Positions 22,210-33,881 are shown, numbered from the stretch's first letter. The stretch: DNA of 64,000 bases from Apoderus coryli (GCA_911728435.2 OU452198.1:39275902-39339901); one strand, 5' to 3'. Made by a program: numbers and translations. Notes: generated from the letters alone by a model not told the origin.

Positions 22210-22306
22210 ATGAACAATCATGGAGGACATGTGTGTGTTGCAAAATGTTGTCCCCCCGGTACACTTGCTCTAAACATTTTTTTCGCTTCCCCACAGATCC
22301 TGTTAG
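22210..22306 (+). pseudogene. candidate THAP-domain first exon, frameshifted
   Basis: From ATG 22210 the frame reads HVCVAKCCPPGTLALN. After a one-base shift at a run of seven T (22277-22283) it reads FFRFPTDPVR, ending at AG/GTGAGT (donor at 22307). A CxxxCC pair followed by FFRFP and a DPVR turn is the N-terminal pattern of the THAP zinc-binding DNA-binding domain. If the shift is real, the exon is dead. If it is a sequencing error, it is the start of a spliced THAP gene. No second exon was found. A P-element-like transposase also begins with a THAP domain, so either source is possible. Confidence 0.35.
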
Positions 22307-22689
22307 GTGAGTAATAGGTAAAAATAAAGATGAATACTAGATAATTTTACGTTTATAACAACTATTTGTATAACCGTAAAATTTATATTACGAAATGGCA
22401 GTATCTAATATGTTTTTAAACTAAATGAAAGTAAAACATAAACACAAGTTGTCTCGTGGCGAGATAGCATGATAACGCAATCAGCTAGAGGTTATATTAT
22501 TGACAATATATATATGGCCCTTGTTTGACTAAAATTGCTGAGAACAGGATTCAGTTGATGCAGAATTCAGGCACCCGGTTTGTATGTGAAATTCGTAGGG
22601 GTGAAAGAGGCTAGCAATAAGATTAAGGAAATCGGCTGGTTAACTAATTTTGATTAATACTTATAAGAAAGATTGAAGTTCCGGGGATC

Positions 22690-23056
22690 GGTGTGTGATG
22701 TGAATATTCCTCATAAAACTGTCATTAGGCCACCGCTAGACTCAACATCAATCTTTGAGGGGTCATTTTCCTATACGGTTTCAAAATATTACAACGCTCT
22801 ACCGGAGAATATAAAAAGTTTACAGGGGTTTACGTTTAAGAGCGCTGTCTGACACGTAATAGAACAAATTAATTTGTAAACATAAGCTACCTACTTAATT
22901 TGGCCAGCGATGTAAAACAATTTTCAGATAGGCTTAAGCTAAAATATAAGTTAAATTTAGGTTAAGTTAGGAAGCACTGCTTCAACTTTTATAAAAATGT
23001 CTTTTTTACTAATAAAGTCTTTATTATTGTTATGTTTATTATTATTATTATTAAAA
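22690..23056 (+). pseudogene. LINE 3' end with RT C-terminus
   Basis: The plus strand encodes SVCDVNIPHKTVIRPP, then FEGSFSYTVSKYYNALPENIK and FTFKSAV before a stop. This is the last segment of a jockey/CR1-like ORF2 ('SF...YxxxxxNxLPxxI....FK'). About 180 bp of 3' UTR and a TTATTATTATTATTA tail follow, ending at about 23056. 5'-truncated and not functional. Confidence 0.7.
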
Positions 23057-23252
23057 ATCACCCAATCATGTCAACATTTAACTGATACCACCACTCAAGA
23101 CTGTTTTCAATCACTATGACACACCACAAATATATCTGAAATTGACAGCGATATTATTATGTACTTAAATATTTTTAATAAAATGAAAATACAGTACTGT
23201 GGATAGAAACCGAAAACTATAATTATCTTTAGTCAGGACCGGACTTGTAACC

Positions 23253-23276
23253 CAAAATGGCGGCGTCATACGTCAC
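23253..23276 (+). promoter_or_regulatory. possible promoter elements (ATGGCGGC, TACGTCA)
   Basis: AAAATGGCGGC, a Pho/YY1-type site, is followed eight bases later by TACGTCA, a CREB/ATF-type half site. The stretch is noticeably richer in G+C than its surroundings. It lies about 1.07 kb upstream of the 24318 THAP exon on the same strand. Position and motifs are the only support. Confidence 0.2.
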
Positions 23277-24317
23277 TGTTTATTTCAAAGTGCCAACGTG
23301 GAGTCGGAATGCTGTACTTATTAATGCTGTGCTATAACATAGTGATTTCAATAACACTATTGATGATAACCTCTGAATGTGACAGCTGACAGCTGTAGCC
23401 TCATCAATCCAAATAAATGTACAACTGCAAGAGAATTATTAGAGAATGCTTCGAAAATTACCTCTTGTGCATGCGGTATGTGTAAAATTTCGTGTTCGAC
23501 AAAAACCAAAGGACAATAATTTTTGCCCTTGTATAACAAACTTGCCTTATACACCACGAAAAGATAAACACTAGTAATATTTTATCTCAAAAGCATATCT
23601 CCGCGTCATGAAAGACTTTTTTAAGTTTTTTATGTTTCAAGTTTTCTTGTTGGAGTAAGGTACCTGTACTTTATGCATTGGCGGTTTTTAAAAATTCATT
23701 AAACTAACAGTTACACTTTTAATAGATGTGGTGCGGCAGCAGCATAACGAGAAAAAGCTTTTCACATTTTAAAACCAGTTCATTAAAATAACCGCTTGAC
23801 TTTTCTCTAGATATTTTCCATTTACGTGTTATTTCAAAAGTTCTGTTTACTCTATGAGATAGAAACTTAAAGTGTTTTCGTGGTAAAACAAAAGCATAAT
23901 ATAAGGAATGGTTGTAATGTGTATAACTTTATTTAAATTCATTTTAAAGAAGTAGTCCATATTGAAGTGGAGTGGAATGATATTTATTATTGGAATGAAA
24001 GTCAACCTCCACGAAATGTGGATAAATTTATTTATACAGGGTGTTTCTATTTTCGACCGACAACGTTCTACCACACACAAAGCTCTCGCTCGTTCATGCA
24101 TTTTGCTATAGAGAGTTGTCTAGTTACATAGTCACAAACTTGGATTAGGAAAGAGAGGGGATACCGCACGTGCGTATATTTGAATGCATGGCAAGTGTTA
24201 CGCTTTTAATGCGGCGGCCATATTTTATGTGCCAAAAAAACAGAAAACTACGTGTGCATTTTTGATGATTTTATTTGTGAAAATTGAGAATAGACATTTA
24301 TTTTGTATATTAATAAA

Positions 24318-24388
24318 ATGGTGCGTTGTGTGGCTTTTGGATGCCCAAGTCGCAGTGAACAAAAGGAGTCCAGAATTTCGTTTCATAG
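24318..24388 (+). CDS. candidate THAP-domain first coding exon
   Basis: ATG at 24318 opens MVRCVAFGCPSRSEQKESRI and SFHR, where AG/GTAAAA provides a splice donor at 24389. MVRCxxxGC followed about 14 residues later by SFHR is the start of the THAP domain, a C2CH zinc module that binds DNA; genes of this class often have an intron right after SFHRF. A GCGGCGGCCAT block lies 100 bp upstream at 24211. No following exon (FP...W...C..H) was found in the next several kilobases, so the gene may be interrupted by a long intron, extend beyond what I could recognise, or be a broken copy. Confidence 0.5.
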
Positions 24389-25019
24389 GTAAAAGTTAGA
24401 ATGATGTATCAAGTCGCTTCTAGTTTTAATTAGTTTTTAATAATTAAAAGTAATCTTTAGGCTATTATCTTTTAGTATGTAGTATAACAGGTTTCAGTTT
24501 ACCTAATGAAAACTGTTTGATACAACATTTCATTTAAAATCAACATGATAAAGCATTATTTTTTGATAGAAACCTCTATAGATGTTTACTTTATCAGGGG
24601 CGTAGTCATTTTATTTTTCAAAAAATTTGTTTCTTACACATTTTGTTACATTTTTGCGTTAAAAGTGAATAAAATAATTTCAATTTAGCTTTTTAATTAT
24701 TTCAATATTTAGAAAAACATGCACTAGATATCCCAGTAAATCACATATTAACTAGTACTTTTTAATAAAATCTATTTGTGTCAAATATCTTAATGTTCGT
24801 GTATATTTCATAACAAAACTACAGTCTCAAAAATTAGATCCCACACTCGAAATCAATTATCAAAACTCATTCTATTTAAAGGACAATAAAACCGTTATGT
24901 ATATGGGTGTTGTGTCTACTGCAGTACCTATATTGTTAATTTTATGTTGGTATTGTTCAATAAATACAATGTATTACCATATTATGTTATTTCATTTATC
25001 AATTAAATTATCTATATTG

Positions 25020-25342
25020 CATATCCAGCATATCTATATTGAATATACAGCTCACAGATTATCACTAACCGAAAAATCACCATTATCTAATATGATAATT
25101 AGATTTGTGAACAAACTACCAAGTATCAAAGAAATAAATGGATTGAAGATATTTAAGAATAAAGTTAGGAAATTACTAATGGAACTAAAACCATATCAAT
25201 TGGCGGATTATTTTGATATGTAGTTAGGAGTAACAATTTTTTTTTGTTTTTCTCTTTTTTGACGTCATTTCATTTATTTGTATGGTCGTGTGATTGTGGA
25301 TATGTAAGTAGGTACATTTATTTGAAATAAAGATTATTATTA
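25020..25342 (+). pseudogene. LINE 3' end with RT C-terminus
   Basis: The last codons before the stop at 25220 read SLTEKSPLSNMIIRFVNKLP, then INGLKIFKNKVRKLL. This is the C-terminal 'SP..N....NKLP.......FK..VK..L' pattern of jockey-like ORF2 proteins. A short 3' UTR runs to AATAAAGATTATTATTATA near 25342. The open frame upstream to 24897 has no recognisable RT motifs and is probably chance. Confidence 0.65.
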
Positions 25343-25758
25343 TATCCACATGCCCATATCTTTTTTTATTAAAACTATTAATCATCAAAACTAAATAAAA
25401 TTTCAAAAATATATCACATAAATTATGTATGTTACGCCTCTGAATCTAAGGGATATGTGCTAGGTGGTAACACAACGACCGGCACAATTACGGGTCCACT
25501 CTCTTTCCTTATCTAAGGTCTCAAAGGTTCAAATTTAAAATCTAAATTTGCCATAATGCCAAAACGCCTTTAAATATTTTTTTAAATTTCTTGACTGATA
25601 TAGTCTTTAAAAAAGTCATATTTTGACATAAACAATTTTTTGTTAATTAACCAGCAGCGTCAGTTTCTATCCCCTTTCTATTCCCCTATTTTCTACTCCA
25701 CTGACATAAATATAATTTTTTTAATTCCTTGATAAATGAGTGAAGCTCACCCATAATT

Positions 25759-26180
25759 ATGAGTTCACCTCCAAAATTAACAAGAATTTCGAATCAAACT
25801 ATGTCAGGTAGTTTACCTGGACCATCAGGTCTAAGCAAAAACTACTTTTCATCGCAAGACCTACGACCTGAACCAAAAGCAGAAAAACGATTAGGAACTA
25901 GAAAAGCGCGGCCGATCAGCGATTTGGACTGATACTCCAAACAAAAATCAATTAGAAGAGGAATATAACAGAAAGAAATAAAAAATGGCAAAAGAATCCG
26001 GTGTGGAAAAAAATATTTGCAACCCCAAAGTAATAAAAAAGCATAAGCAATTGAAATATAACTCTACCTCTGAAGATGAATCATGGATTTAGTGCACAGG
26101 CTGTAGATATTGGTCTCATGAAGATTGCACTGACAAAAATCCATTTTTTATATGTCAACATTGTAATTCAGATGATGATG
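25759..26180 (+). pseudogene. pogo/Tigger-like transposase C-terminal piece
   Basis: From 25759 MSSPPKLTRISNQTMSG and SGLSKNYFSSQDLRPEPKAE run to a stop. Later, in another frame, SEDESWI-stop-CTGCRYWSHEDCTDK and FFICQHCNSDDDDG appear. Pogo-type CENP-B-related transposases often end in such a Cys/His-rich 'WIQC..C..W.HE.C......C..C' module after a charged linker. The DDE core is missing and two frameshifts or stops separate the visible parts. The last 90 bp are repeated inverted at 26217-26306. Confidence 0.6.
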
Positions 26181-26216
26181 ATGGGGTTAGTTGTGACATG
26201 GTCTAATAGTTCATAG

Positions 26217-26320
26217 ATCATCATCTGAATTGCAATTTTGACATATAAAAAATGGATCTTTGTCAGTGCAATCTTCATGAGCCCAATATCTACAGCCTGT
26301 GCACTGAGTTGGACATAGTT
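26217..26320 (-). pseudogene. inverted copy of the pogo-like C-terminal module
   Basis: The minus strand repeats CTGCRYWAHEDCTDK and FFICQNCNSDDD with a few substitutions relative to 26092-26181. The two pieces face each other with about 35 bp between, forming a fold-back with arms of about 90 bp. Confidence 0.75.
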
Positions 26321-26539
26321 TAATATTTTGTAATTATATTTTTTTGGAGTTGTGTTTAGTTTAAGATTTTTGCATTTTTAAGTTAAGAAAATATTACAGA
26401 ATAAATGTAATAATTTAATTAATTAAATTAAGTAAAACTAAAATCGCAATTTAAATATAAATACTCGTATAATATAATAATAAAAAATAATTAACAAAAA
26501 CTGGCACAACCAACCTCGGTGTCTCCTAAACAAAAGTCT

Positions 26540-26650
26540 GCAAGTGAAGGTTCCTACTTTCAACTGTGTTTAGAGGCAAATTCCTGCAAAACTGTTCACT
26601 TTAGACCCATAAAAAGTTATTACTTTTTTCAGCAACTTATACAAACTTAA
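26540..26650 (-). repeat. dispersed repeat B, copy 2
   Basis: Inverse of 14693-14802. Confidence 0.75.
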
Positions 26651-26659
26651 GAAAAACAA

Positions 26660-29440
26660 TCCAAACAGAAACTCCTTCATTATAACAGTAAAAACACCCT
26701 TCATCATCATTCATCATCAAATTAAATTACAATTAAAACAAAATTAAATAAAAATGCACCAATAATAACAACCATACACATAACTAGACAAATTTATAAT
26801 TAAATTTATTAACTATTGAAAGTTGAAACCTCAGTCAATCGATTGCGTGTGTAAAACATCTAGACCCTTCTTTCGAAAACCACTTACTGAAGAATATGCT
26901 TTTTTCATATATTTTTAAAATTAAAGAAAAACTAAAGAGAAATACGATTCATTTTACTTCAGAATTGATTTCGACGAATCAAAATACATCGCAAACCATG
27001 TTCTGAATATTTTTTTGATAAAATTTTAACCCAAAATTCATTCTAAACTTAATTTAACATGGTTAAAATTTAAAAATTGGAAATCCGTATAAATATGAGC
27101 TAAGGGAATTTCGGGGTGGCTTAAAAGAGAAGCAACTTCAAAAAAAGGGACGAAAACTCTCTACATCGATCATTGGAATAGAATCGTGTGCGTGAGCAAA
27201 AACCAATTTAAAATTTCATATTTTTTAGGGAAAACTTCTGCTTACTACATGATTTTCAGAAATGTTCGATTAATTCATCCTATTTGTTGACCACTAACGC
27301 AGCCTGGGAACCATAGTTTACAAATTTGACATCAAATTCATCATCAGCAACCTCGCAAACACCCGAGGTAGTATTTATAATGCTCATGTTAATTAAGTTT
27401 AGAAGCTTTTTTCTAATCCTTTAGCTTTTTCGAAGACGTACGAAGTCAAACCATGGTTTTTGATCTAATGCTGTTGGGATTCACCATCGAAAAATATGCA
27501 GGAAAAGTTGGTTTGGCCAAAAGTACAAGCGTATCAAATATGCGTAAAAACGGCTGGGCTTCAATATTACCTTTCTCAAAGCTTTATATATCAATCAAGT
27601 AATCAATGAACACTGAAACTTAACTTAAACTAAATCAGGAGAATCACTGTTACATCACAAATACGGTGCTGATATTTCACCAATGCATATGAAGAGCCCT
27701 TGTTTCATTCGTTTACTTAATTCCCGATGTTTTGGTTTCTCCTAATACTAATTTCGTTTTTATAGCATCGAATAATTTTCAGTTTTTTTAGTGCAAGCAA
27801 TTCAAGCTGCAGTTTTATATGAAGGGAAATATGTAGGAAAATTTTGTCGTTTCCAACTCCCAACTCCAGTATACCTACATCCTCATGTTTGGCAATAATT
27901 CAGAAAACACTCTAAAGGAGTTTCAAGTGCTGTGTTAATTCAGTATAAATTGGAGAACTTTTCACATATATTTCTCTGTATATATTATCATTGGTTGAAA
28001 GATCTTTCAATGATTATTCTTCGTATCATGAATTCGGATGACAAACATGAGAAAATAAATATATCATCATCGAGTTAAAAAATGTTTTTGGTTTTAATAT
28101 AAGAACCGTGACTTATAGTATTCAACAAATATGAATCTGAAATTATGTATATTATGTATCCAAAGTCAATGCCTCTTTACATTATAAAAGGGCATCGAAT
28201 GCAGCGTTTTTTCTCTCATATATAAGACGTATAATAAATCATGCCTGCCATGGGGATATAAAAGGATACCGACAGTAATAAAAATAGCTACAGTGACTGG
28301 AAAAAGTATTGAGTTAACGATTAATCAAAAAAAAAAAAAAAGTATTAGAAATTTGCAAATAAATATATGAATGAAACAAATAATTTTTGGCAACGTGTTA
28401 TTTTTTCAGATTAATCTCAATATAATCGGATGCACATCATTTGGTATGGCGAAGATTTAATGTGGAATTTAAACAAGAAAATTTGTGTCCGGCAGTAAAA
28501 CACGGTGGCAGAATATTGTTTGTAACCATGATCTGTTCAATAGTTTTTCTTATATTAATAAAATGAAAGAAGATCTATCAAATTAGATAATAATTTTGAA
28601 TAAAACTTCAAGTGGATGAAACTTATAATATATGAATGAAGAATGAAGTTTAAGCGTCAAGAATTATATATGCAAAGCCAGCGTCTTCTTTTAAATATTT
28701 ATCATGAGTTAAGTGCTGAAAATAATGAAGTGACGAATACACATATTATAAAATTTGTACGTTCCATATAAAATGTCACTGACTTAGTGAGTAAAATTTG
28801 TTGTTAGTTTATAATATCAGAAGCACATTATTATAAATGTACCTTTTGTATAACAAGTATTAATTATTATAAAGGTATGTTCCTTGCTGTTCGAACACGG
28901 ACTAGGTACGTGTGCATCTATTTCTAAACTTCTAAAACCAAAAAACCAAGATAAATTCAGGAGTAATACTTCTTTCAATTTTACTGTTAGAATGTATTTT
29001 TTAAGTGGCTTAGTCAACGTCAAGACAGCCTATTTAATGTCAAAACAATTAGGTACTACTGTTAACTGACGAAAGAAACTGAAAACGTAATAGGCAATGT
29101 GTTACTCAGTAGACATCAGCTAAAATACTCAGTACCAGTATTTTATTATTTTAATTTGCTATGTATTTAGTATACTCAGTTTATGCTTAATTCATATTGT
29201 TTCATGTTAATGAAAACAAAAATCAGATTTTAACTAAACTAGTAGTGGCCAGGAACGACAAATGATATTGAATGAACATTAGAATTTTATTGTTTAATGA
29301 TGTCTACCTAATTAAAATATATCGAAATAATAGAATTTTTCTAGAATCTTCTTATTAATTCGTAAACCTTTGGGTATTTGATTGTTTTTTAGAATTTTAT
29401 ATAATATACAGAGTGTTACATTTGAGGTAATTCACTTATG
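26660..29440. other. interval without a supported gene
   Basis: Only short frames without recognisable domains. On the minus strand near 27330-27400 a run reading NTTSGVCEVADDEFDVKF looks protein-like but has no match I recognise and is not bounded by splice sites I trust. The rest is AT-rich. Confidence 0.3.
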
Positions 29441-29469
29441 CCTATTTTTATTAGTAGATCACATTACCG

Positions 29470-29640
29470 TAGTTTGAGATCACCCTGTAACCTTATGGAA
29501 CAATCTGTCTGAAATTATGGGACAATCTGTTAAGATAAATGATTTTTGTAAGATATTCGTCAACTACCGTCAAAATTTCAAGAGTATATCTTATTAGGGT
29601 ACGAACAGGCGAATATTTTCCCGAGACCTGTTTTAAAAAA
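29470..29640 (+). repeat. dispersed repeat D, copy 2
   Basis: Matches 20190-20335 in the same orientation (TCACCCTGTAACCTTATGG, then CAATCTG, GAATATTTTCCCGAGACCT). Confidence 0.65.
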
Positions 29641-30359
29641 TCAAAATAAATTATTTATTCAAAAACAGTTGCAGATATGTATATAGGAAAGGAGATAAGA
29701 CAAGACAAGATACTCCAAAATAGTTAAGGAATCCAAATATATAATTAATTAAATACAGGATTTTCTTTCTGAAATAAGAAAGTTGGTATCAATTTTCGGA
29801 ATAACCGGAAGTGGCACAAATTTCACAATAAATTGTATGCTTAGTTTTTCCAAAACTTCTAATGTACCATAGACCAACAATCACCCGGTATGTTTATTTT
29901 GGAAATCCATCAAAAATTCGTTAGTTTTAGAAAAACTACATTAAAAATAAAATGTTGAAGAATTGATGTTAGATACTCATAAATCAGCTATTTCAATAAA
30001 AATAAAACTATCTTCCATACTTCCATACTATTTGAAAATGTAATAAGAGTTGTTCTAAAAATCCACAATTTTGAGACATCCGAAAACGATGTAAACAAAC
30101 AATTTACTAAATCAATAAGACTCAAATAGAAGTGCAATCGTATATTCAACGGAACCATACTTCAAATTGAAGCTTGTTTAGGAAAAAAATGTGAAATTGG
30201 AAATTGGAAAACTAGACACATGTGCAATTGTAAGAAAAACTATGATGCAAATTGTACATGTGGTGCTTTGAACCATTAAAAAAATCCACACAAATAAATT
30301 AGTGACAAAAACTTAAATCTTGGTCAATTACATATTAACACAGAGCAATCTTACAAAAT

Positions 30360-31262
30360 TACTTAATATTAATAATAACAATACAAATAAACCGAAACAG
30401 AAAGAAAGAAACATCATACATTCAACTTAAATGTTCATTCAAAACACCCAAAACAGTACTTAAGCGATCAAAAAAAATATCACTCACATCGCTTATAAAG
30501 TTATATGTCTGACACATTGTGTACACAGGCGACTTCATCAACCAATTGGTCCTAGGTCGGTCGTTATAAAATAAATTAGAAGATCTCGAATTTTGCCTTG
30601 ATACCAAAAAATACAGCTTTTGCAAGAGTTCAGCGCAATCAATCTTACTATGCAATATATTAAAAAGGAATTTTACTGCATGAATTTTTCGTCTTAATTC
30701 TAAACTTTGTATTTGACATCTTGTTAACAAGATGTCATATTCTATTCCTCTTTCTGGATATGATCCATCAGTTTTGAAACATAAGTATTTTAAGAACTTA
30801 CGCTGATCTTTCTCAACAGAAACATTGTAACAGTTATAATATGGAAACCATATTAAAGAGCAGTATTCCAGCTTTGACCTGACATAAGCATAGTATAAGG
30901 TTTTTATTGTATCCATATTCTCAAAAGATCTGGAATTTCTCACAATGTAGCCATAAGACCTAGATGTACTCAGAATTATGTTATTTATATGTATATCGAA
31001 TGAAAGAAGCACACCATGGACTCAGGACGATTTAAAATCGTCTCACCAATCGTATACTCGAAATTAATGGCTGATTTTTTTCTGGTATATGACATAACTT
31101 TACACTTGAACCAAATCCATATCACGCTGCAAACGATTACAATCGTCAAGATTATTAACTGAATTAAATATTTTCATATCGTCCGCAAAGAGCATTCTCT
31201 GACAATTCAGTAGTCCGGCTAAGTCATTTATAAAAATTAAAAACATAGAACAAATAGAAATA
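30360..31262 (-). pseudogene. LINE reverse transcriptase C-terminal half
   Basis: From the minus strand, MFLIFINDLAGLLNCQRMLF leads into ADDMKIFN, i.e. the F-ADD catalytic motif near 31185-31195. After a frameshift and stops, FDIHINNIILSTSRSYGYIVR, TLYYAYVRSKLEYCSLIWFP and VEKDQRKFLKYL follow, the thumb and C-terminal blocks of jockey-like RTs. It ends in DIFFDRLSTVLGVLNEHLS at 30422. It is 5'-truncated just before the YADD-type motif. The open part covers 30422-31012. Confidence 0.8.
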
Positions 31263-31294
31263 TTGATTACAATCTGTTTTTTTTTTTAATAAGA

Positions 31295-31325
31295 CTGATG
31301 ATGAGAGCGGAGTACTCTAGAACCA
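31295..31325 (+). other. degenerate hammerhead-like motif
   Basis: CTGATGA, one extra base, a GAGAG/CTCT stem, then GAACC in place of GAAAC. Matches 42092-42120 with decay in the 3' half. It abuts the truncated end of the LINE at 31262. Confidence 0.4.
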
Positions 31326-31555
31326 TGTCTCTTTATTAGTGATCATTGTTTAAATAAAAAGATTTAAAAAACATACTGTGCCTTTGCTTTAGATAATAAT
31401 ATTATTAGCTGCAGAATTTAATTCAAAATCATTAGATTTGAATGTCCATCCTTGTGAAATCCATATTATGTAATCGGTGTAAATGTAATACCAAGTTTAA
31501 GTATGGCAATATAGCTTCCAGTAATTGCACAATTAAATCTATTCATATGACTTAC

Positions 31556-31747
31556 CCTTAATCGCCGGATCGGGATGGTGATGACACGTAGACACTTGAC
31601 ATCCACGTCTCTGTTGGAGGCTTGGACAATGCCTACCGCCATTTTGTGGTTGCGATAGAATCGTTCTTGATCTGGACATTGTTCCAGGACCGCAATCAGC
31701 ATCACAGTTTGACCAGGGGCCCCAAGGTGAAACCTGACAATCGACTA
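31556..31747 (-). CDS. thrombospondin type 1 repeat exon of a host gene
   Basis: A pyrimidine-rich acceptor ending CAG (31748-31750) is followed by a 192-bp exon and donor GTAAGT (31550-31555). It encodes VDCQVSPWGPWSNCDADCG, RSRTILSQPQNGGRHCP and LQQRRGCQVSTCHHH: a complete TSP1 repeat with its WxxWxxC core, CG and C-terminal cysteines. The exon has a whole number of codons and the same phase at both ends, as usual for exon-shuffled domains. Such domains are extracellular and bind matrix or receptors. The NGG..CP.L...RGCQ tail resembles somatomedin-B/TSP1 proteins (SBSPON type), which is an inference. Flanking exons were not found, and LINEs occupy the neighbouring introns. Confidence 0.85.
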
Positions 31748-32050
31748 CTGAAAAAGACAAGAAAAAATATGTAGCAAACATTATTTATTTATTTGCAATA
31801 TCATACGGTTACGATAAGAAAATTACAAAAAGGATTGGAAGCAATCTAAGAAAGTTTCTTAGATTATAACTAGAACCAATATTGAAATTTGTGCGCTCGA
31901 AACCGGCTGCCAGTAAGTTGCAAGGCAGATGAACAGGCAAATGTAATTTTCTACAGCTGTTCTCCGAATCACTGAACTTCTAAAAGGAATTGTTTCACTT
32001 TTGGCTTGAACCATGTGGGCGCTAAGTACTTCAAATTTAGAGGGATTTTA

Positions 32051-32440
32051 TTATATGTATAACTTGTACCTATATGTATAATTCGAAGGAACGTTCGAAA
32101 AAAGACGTGGAGTCGGCGAAGACATAAGCCCCTGGTGCCTCAAACCCGAATTATGAACATCAGTTCTAAATGAGACTTTGGAAAATAAATAGGGAGGTGA
32201 TCCCTTAACTATAATTTTTTGATACAACACATTTTTTAACCAGTCTGCATCTCTAAGTTTGTGAGAAAATTTTCGGATGCCATAAATAAATCTCAAACAG
32301 GATTTTTGAACACGCCGGACGGCCACATCAAGAGACTTCAAGGCTGAATCAATATTTAAAGTATATATATGTATACCGAACAGTAATAGCCCCAATATAG
32401 AGTCTTGTGGCACACCCAATAGTACTGCTCCTTAGGGAGA
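32051..32440 (-). pseudogene. LINE reverse transcriptase with internal deletion
   Basis: The minus strand begins GVPQDSILGLLLFGIHIY, a variant of the RT motif GxPQGSxLGPxLF, then after a few residues jumps to SLDVAVRRVQKSCLRFIYG and LRDADWLK, a C-terminal block of jockey-like ORF2, ending with FSNVPSNYTYRYKLYI. The YADD region between them is deleted without breaking the frame. 5'-truncated and non-functional. Confidence 0.75.
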
Positions 32441-32735
32441 ACGGTTTGATAAATTTAATTTAGCCAAGCATTGTATCACAATAACTTTGATGATACTAGA
32501 ACAATGATAAGAATATAACTAAAGGAAAATTGTAATTTTCCAACGCAGTATAAGTTTAATTTGGCGTCATGGCATCACACAGGTGTTCCAAAGATAATTT
32601 TTTACTAAATATAGTAACCAATCAAATTACTTAATTTTAAGTCATGTGCCAAATTTCATCTAATCACCTCTGGATTACAGCGATAATACCCTACATGTGG
32701 TGTTTTCAGTTTGGTGTTTTTTTTTTATTAAAAAT

Positions 32736-32757
32736 TAATTAAACGTCAAACTGACAA
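32736..32757 (+). repeat. Crypton left direct repeat
   Basis: TAATTAAACGTCAAACTGACAA type sequence, repeated directly at 33936-33957 with three differences. The core GTCA-NNN-TGAC is a small inverted repeat. It lies 11 bp before the likely Crypton start codon. Confidence 0.7.
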
Positions 32758-32768
32758 CTGGCTTAAAA

Positions 32769-33881
32769 ATGTCGCGAAGATTTGGTATTGTATCTAACGA
32801 TGCAATTAATATCTAATAATATACCAAAATACAATCAAATCAAAAAAATATGTATGGAAAATATTTCTCGAGTTTTGTGCGACCAGAGAATACGAACTGA
32901 ATGCTGAAACGAGGTTGCATAATTTGGCTAATATATTGAGAGAATGTGCGGTAAATATGAGAAAAGCTGACGGAACTGAATATAAAGAAGCAACTGTAAA
33001 AACAATTTGGAATACTACGAGTAGGAATTGTATTCGACCGGTTTACCAGTGTGATATTCAAAAATGCGCGAGATGCAAGAAATGCAAAACGTAAAAGATT
33101 ACAGCAGGATCCAAACAAACGAAAATGCAATTCATCAAATTTGAGTTCAATTGATTTGGCTACAATCATTGGATTATGGGATGAATGTACACCAGAAGGT
33201 TTACAAAAAAATTTTTGCCATATTGTAGCTGTTGAGTTAGCTTGGCGAGGTGGTGAACCAGCTGATTGCCTTATAGATTATTTCACGATTGAGAAAAATA
33301 ATGATGGAACGGCAACCAACAGAATTGACTTCAATCCAATATTCAGTAAAACATGCCAAGGAGGATCGAAAAGTTGTACAAATAGTAAGTGGCTTGTTCC
33401 AAATATTGCAAACGAAACTGCATGCCCTGTTCGGTTATTCCATAAATTATTGTCCAAAAGGGGGAAAAATATTACTTCCAGTCGCCTATTCTTGAGACCA
33501 AACCGTTTCTGGAAATTCGAAAGTGACACATGGTTTGACAATATACCGGTAGGCAAGAACACAATTAATATGTGGACCAAATCATCCCCGCAAGCTATTG
33601 GTTTGGACACTAAGTGTAAAAAGATATCCAATCATTCGAACAGATCAACTGCAGTTAGCCATTTGGCAAATAAAGGAATTGCTGAACAGAAATTAATACA
33701 AATAACAGGACATAACAGCTCTATTTCAATTAAACCGTACTTGAATATTAACCAAGAACGCCATGGTGAAATAATCAACACCATGCGAGGAATTTCTTCA
33801 ACAGTGGAAATTAACAATCCGTCCACTTCAGCAAACTCTTCTTCCAATTTAACATTTACCAATTGTACTTTACTAAACTAA
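32769..33881 (+). pseudogene. Crypton tyrosine recombinase, near full length
   Basis: ATG at 32769 gives MSRRFGIVSNDAINI. After a frameshift near 32825, KSKKYVWKIFLEFCATREYEL, LANILRECAVNMRKADGTEYK and ATVKTIWN follow: the SAM-like N-terminal domain. A second frameshift near 33045 leads into an uninterrupted 276-codon frame from 33051: AREAR/K-like linker, LAWRGGEPADCL (first catalytic Arg), NSKWLVPN, NHSNRSTAVSHL (second Arg), GHNSSISIKPYL (Tyr near 33740). The enzyme integrates circular element DNA through a covalent phosphotyrosine. Flanking 22-bp direct repeats fit Crypton termini. Only two shifts near the N-terminus, and all visible catalytic motifs are present, so this is the best preserved Crypton here. 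Confidence 0.88.

Noticed and set aside
32840..33169. 109-codon minus-strand open frame
   Set aside because: Antisense to the Crypton N-terminal domain.
33278..33631. 117-codon minus-strand open frame
   Set aside because: Antisense to the Crypton recombinase catalytic domain.
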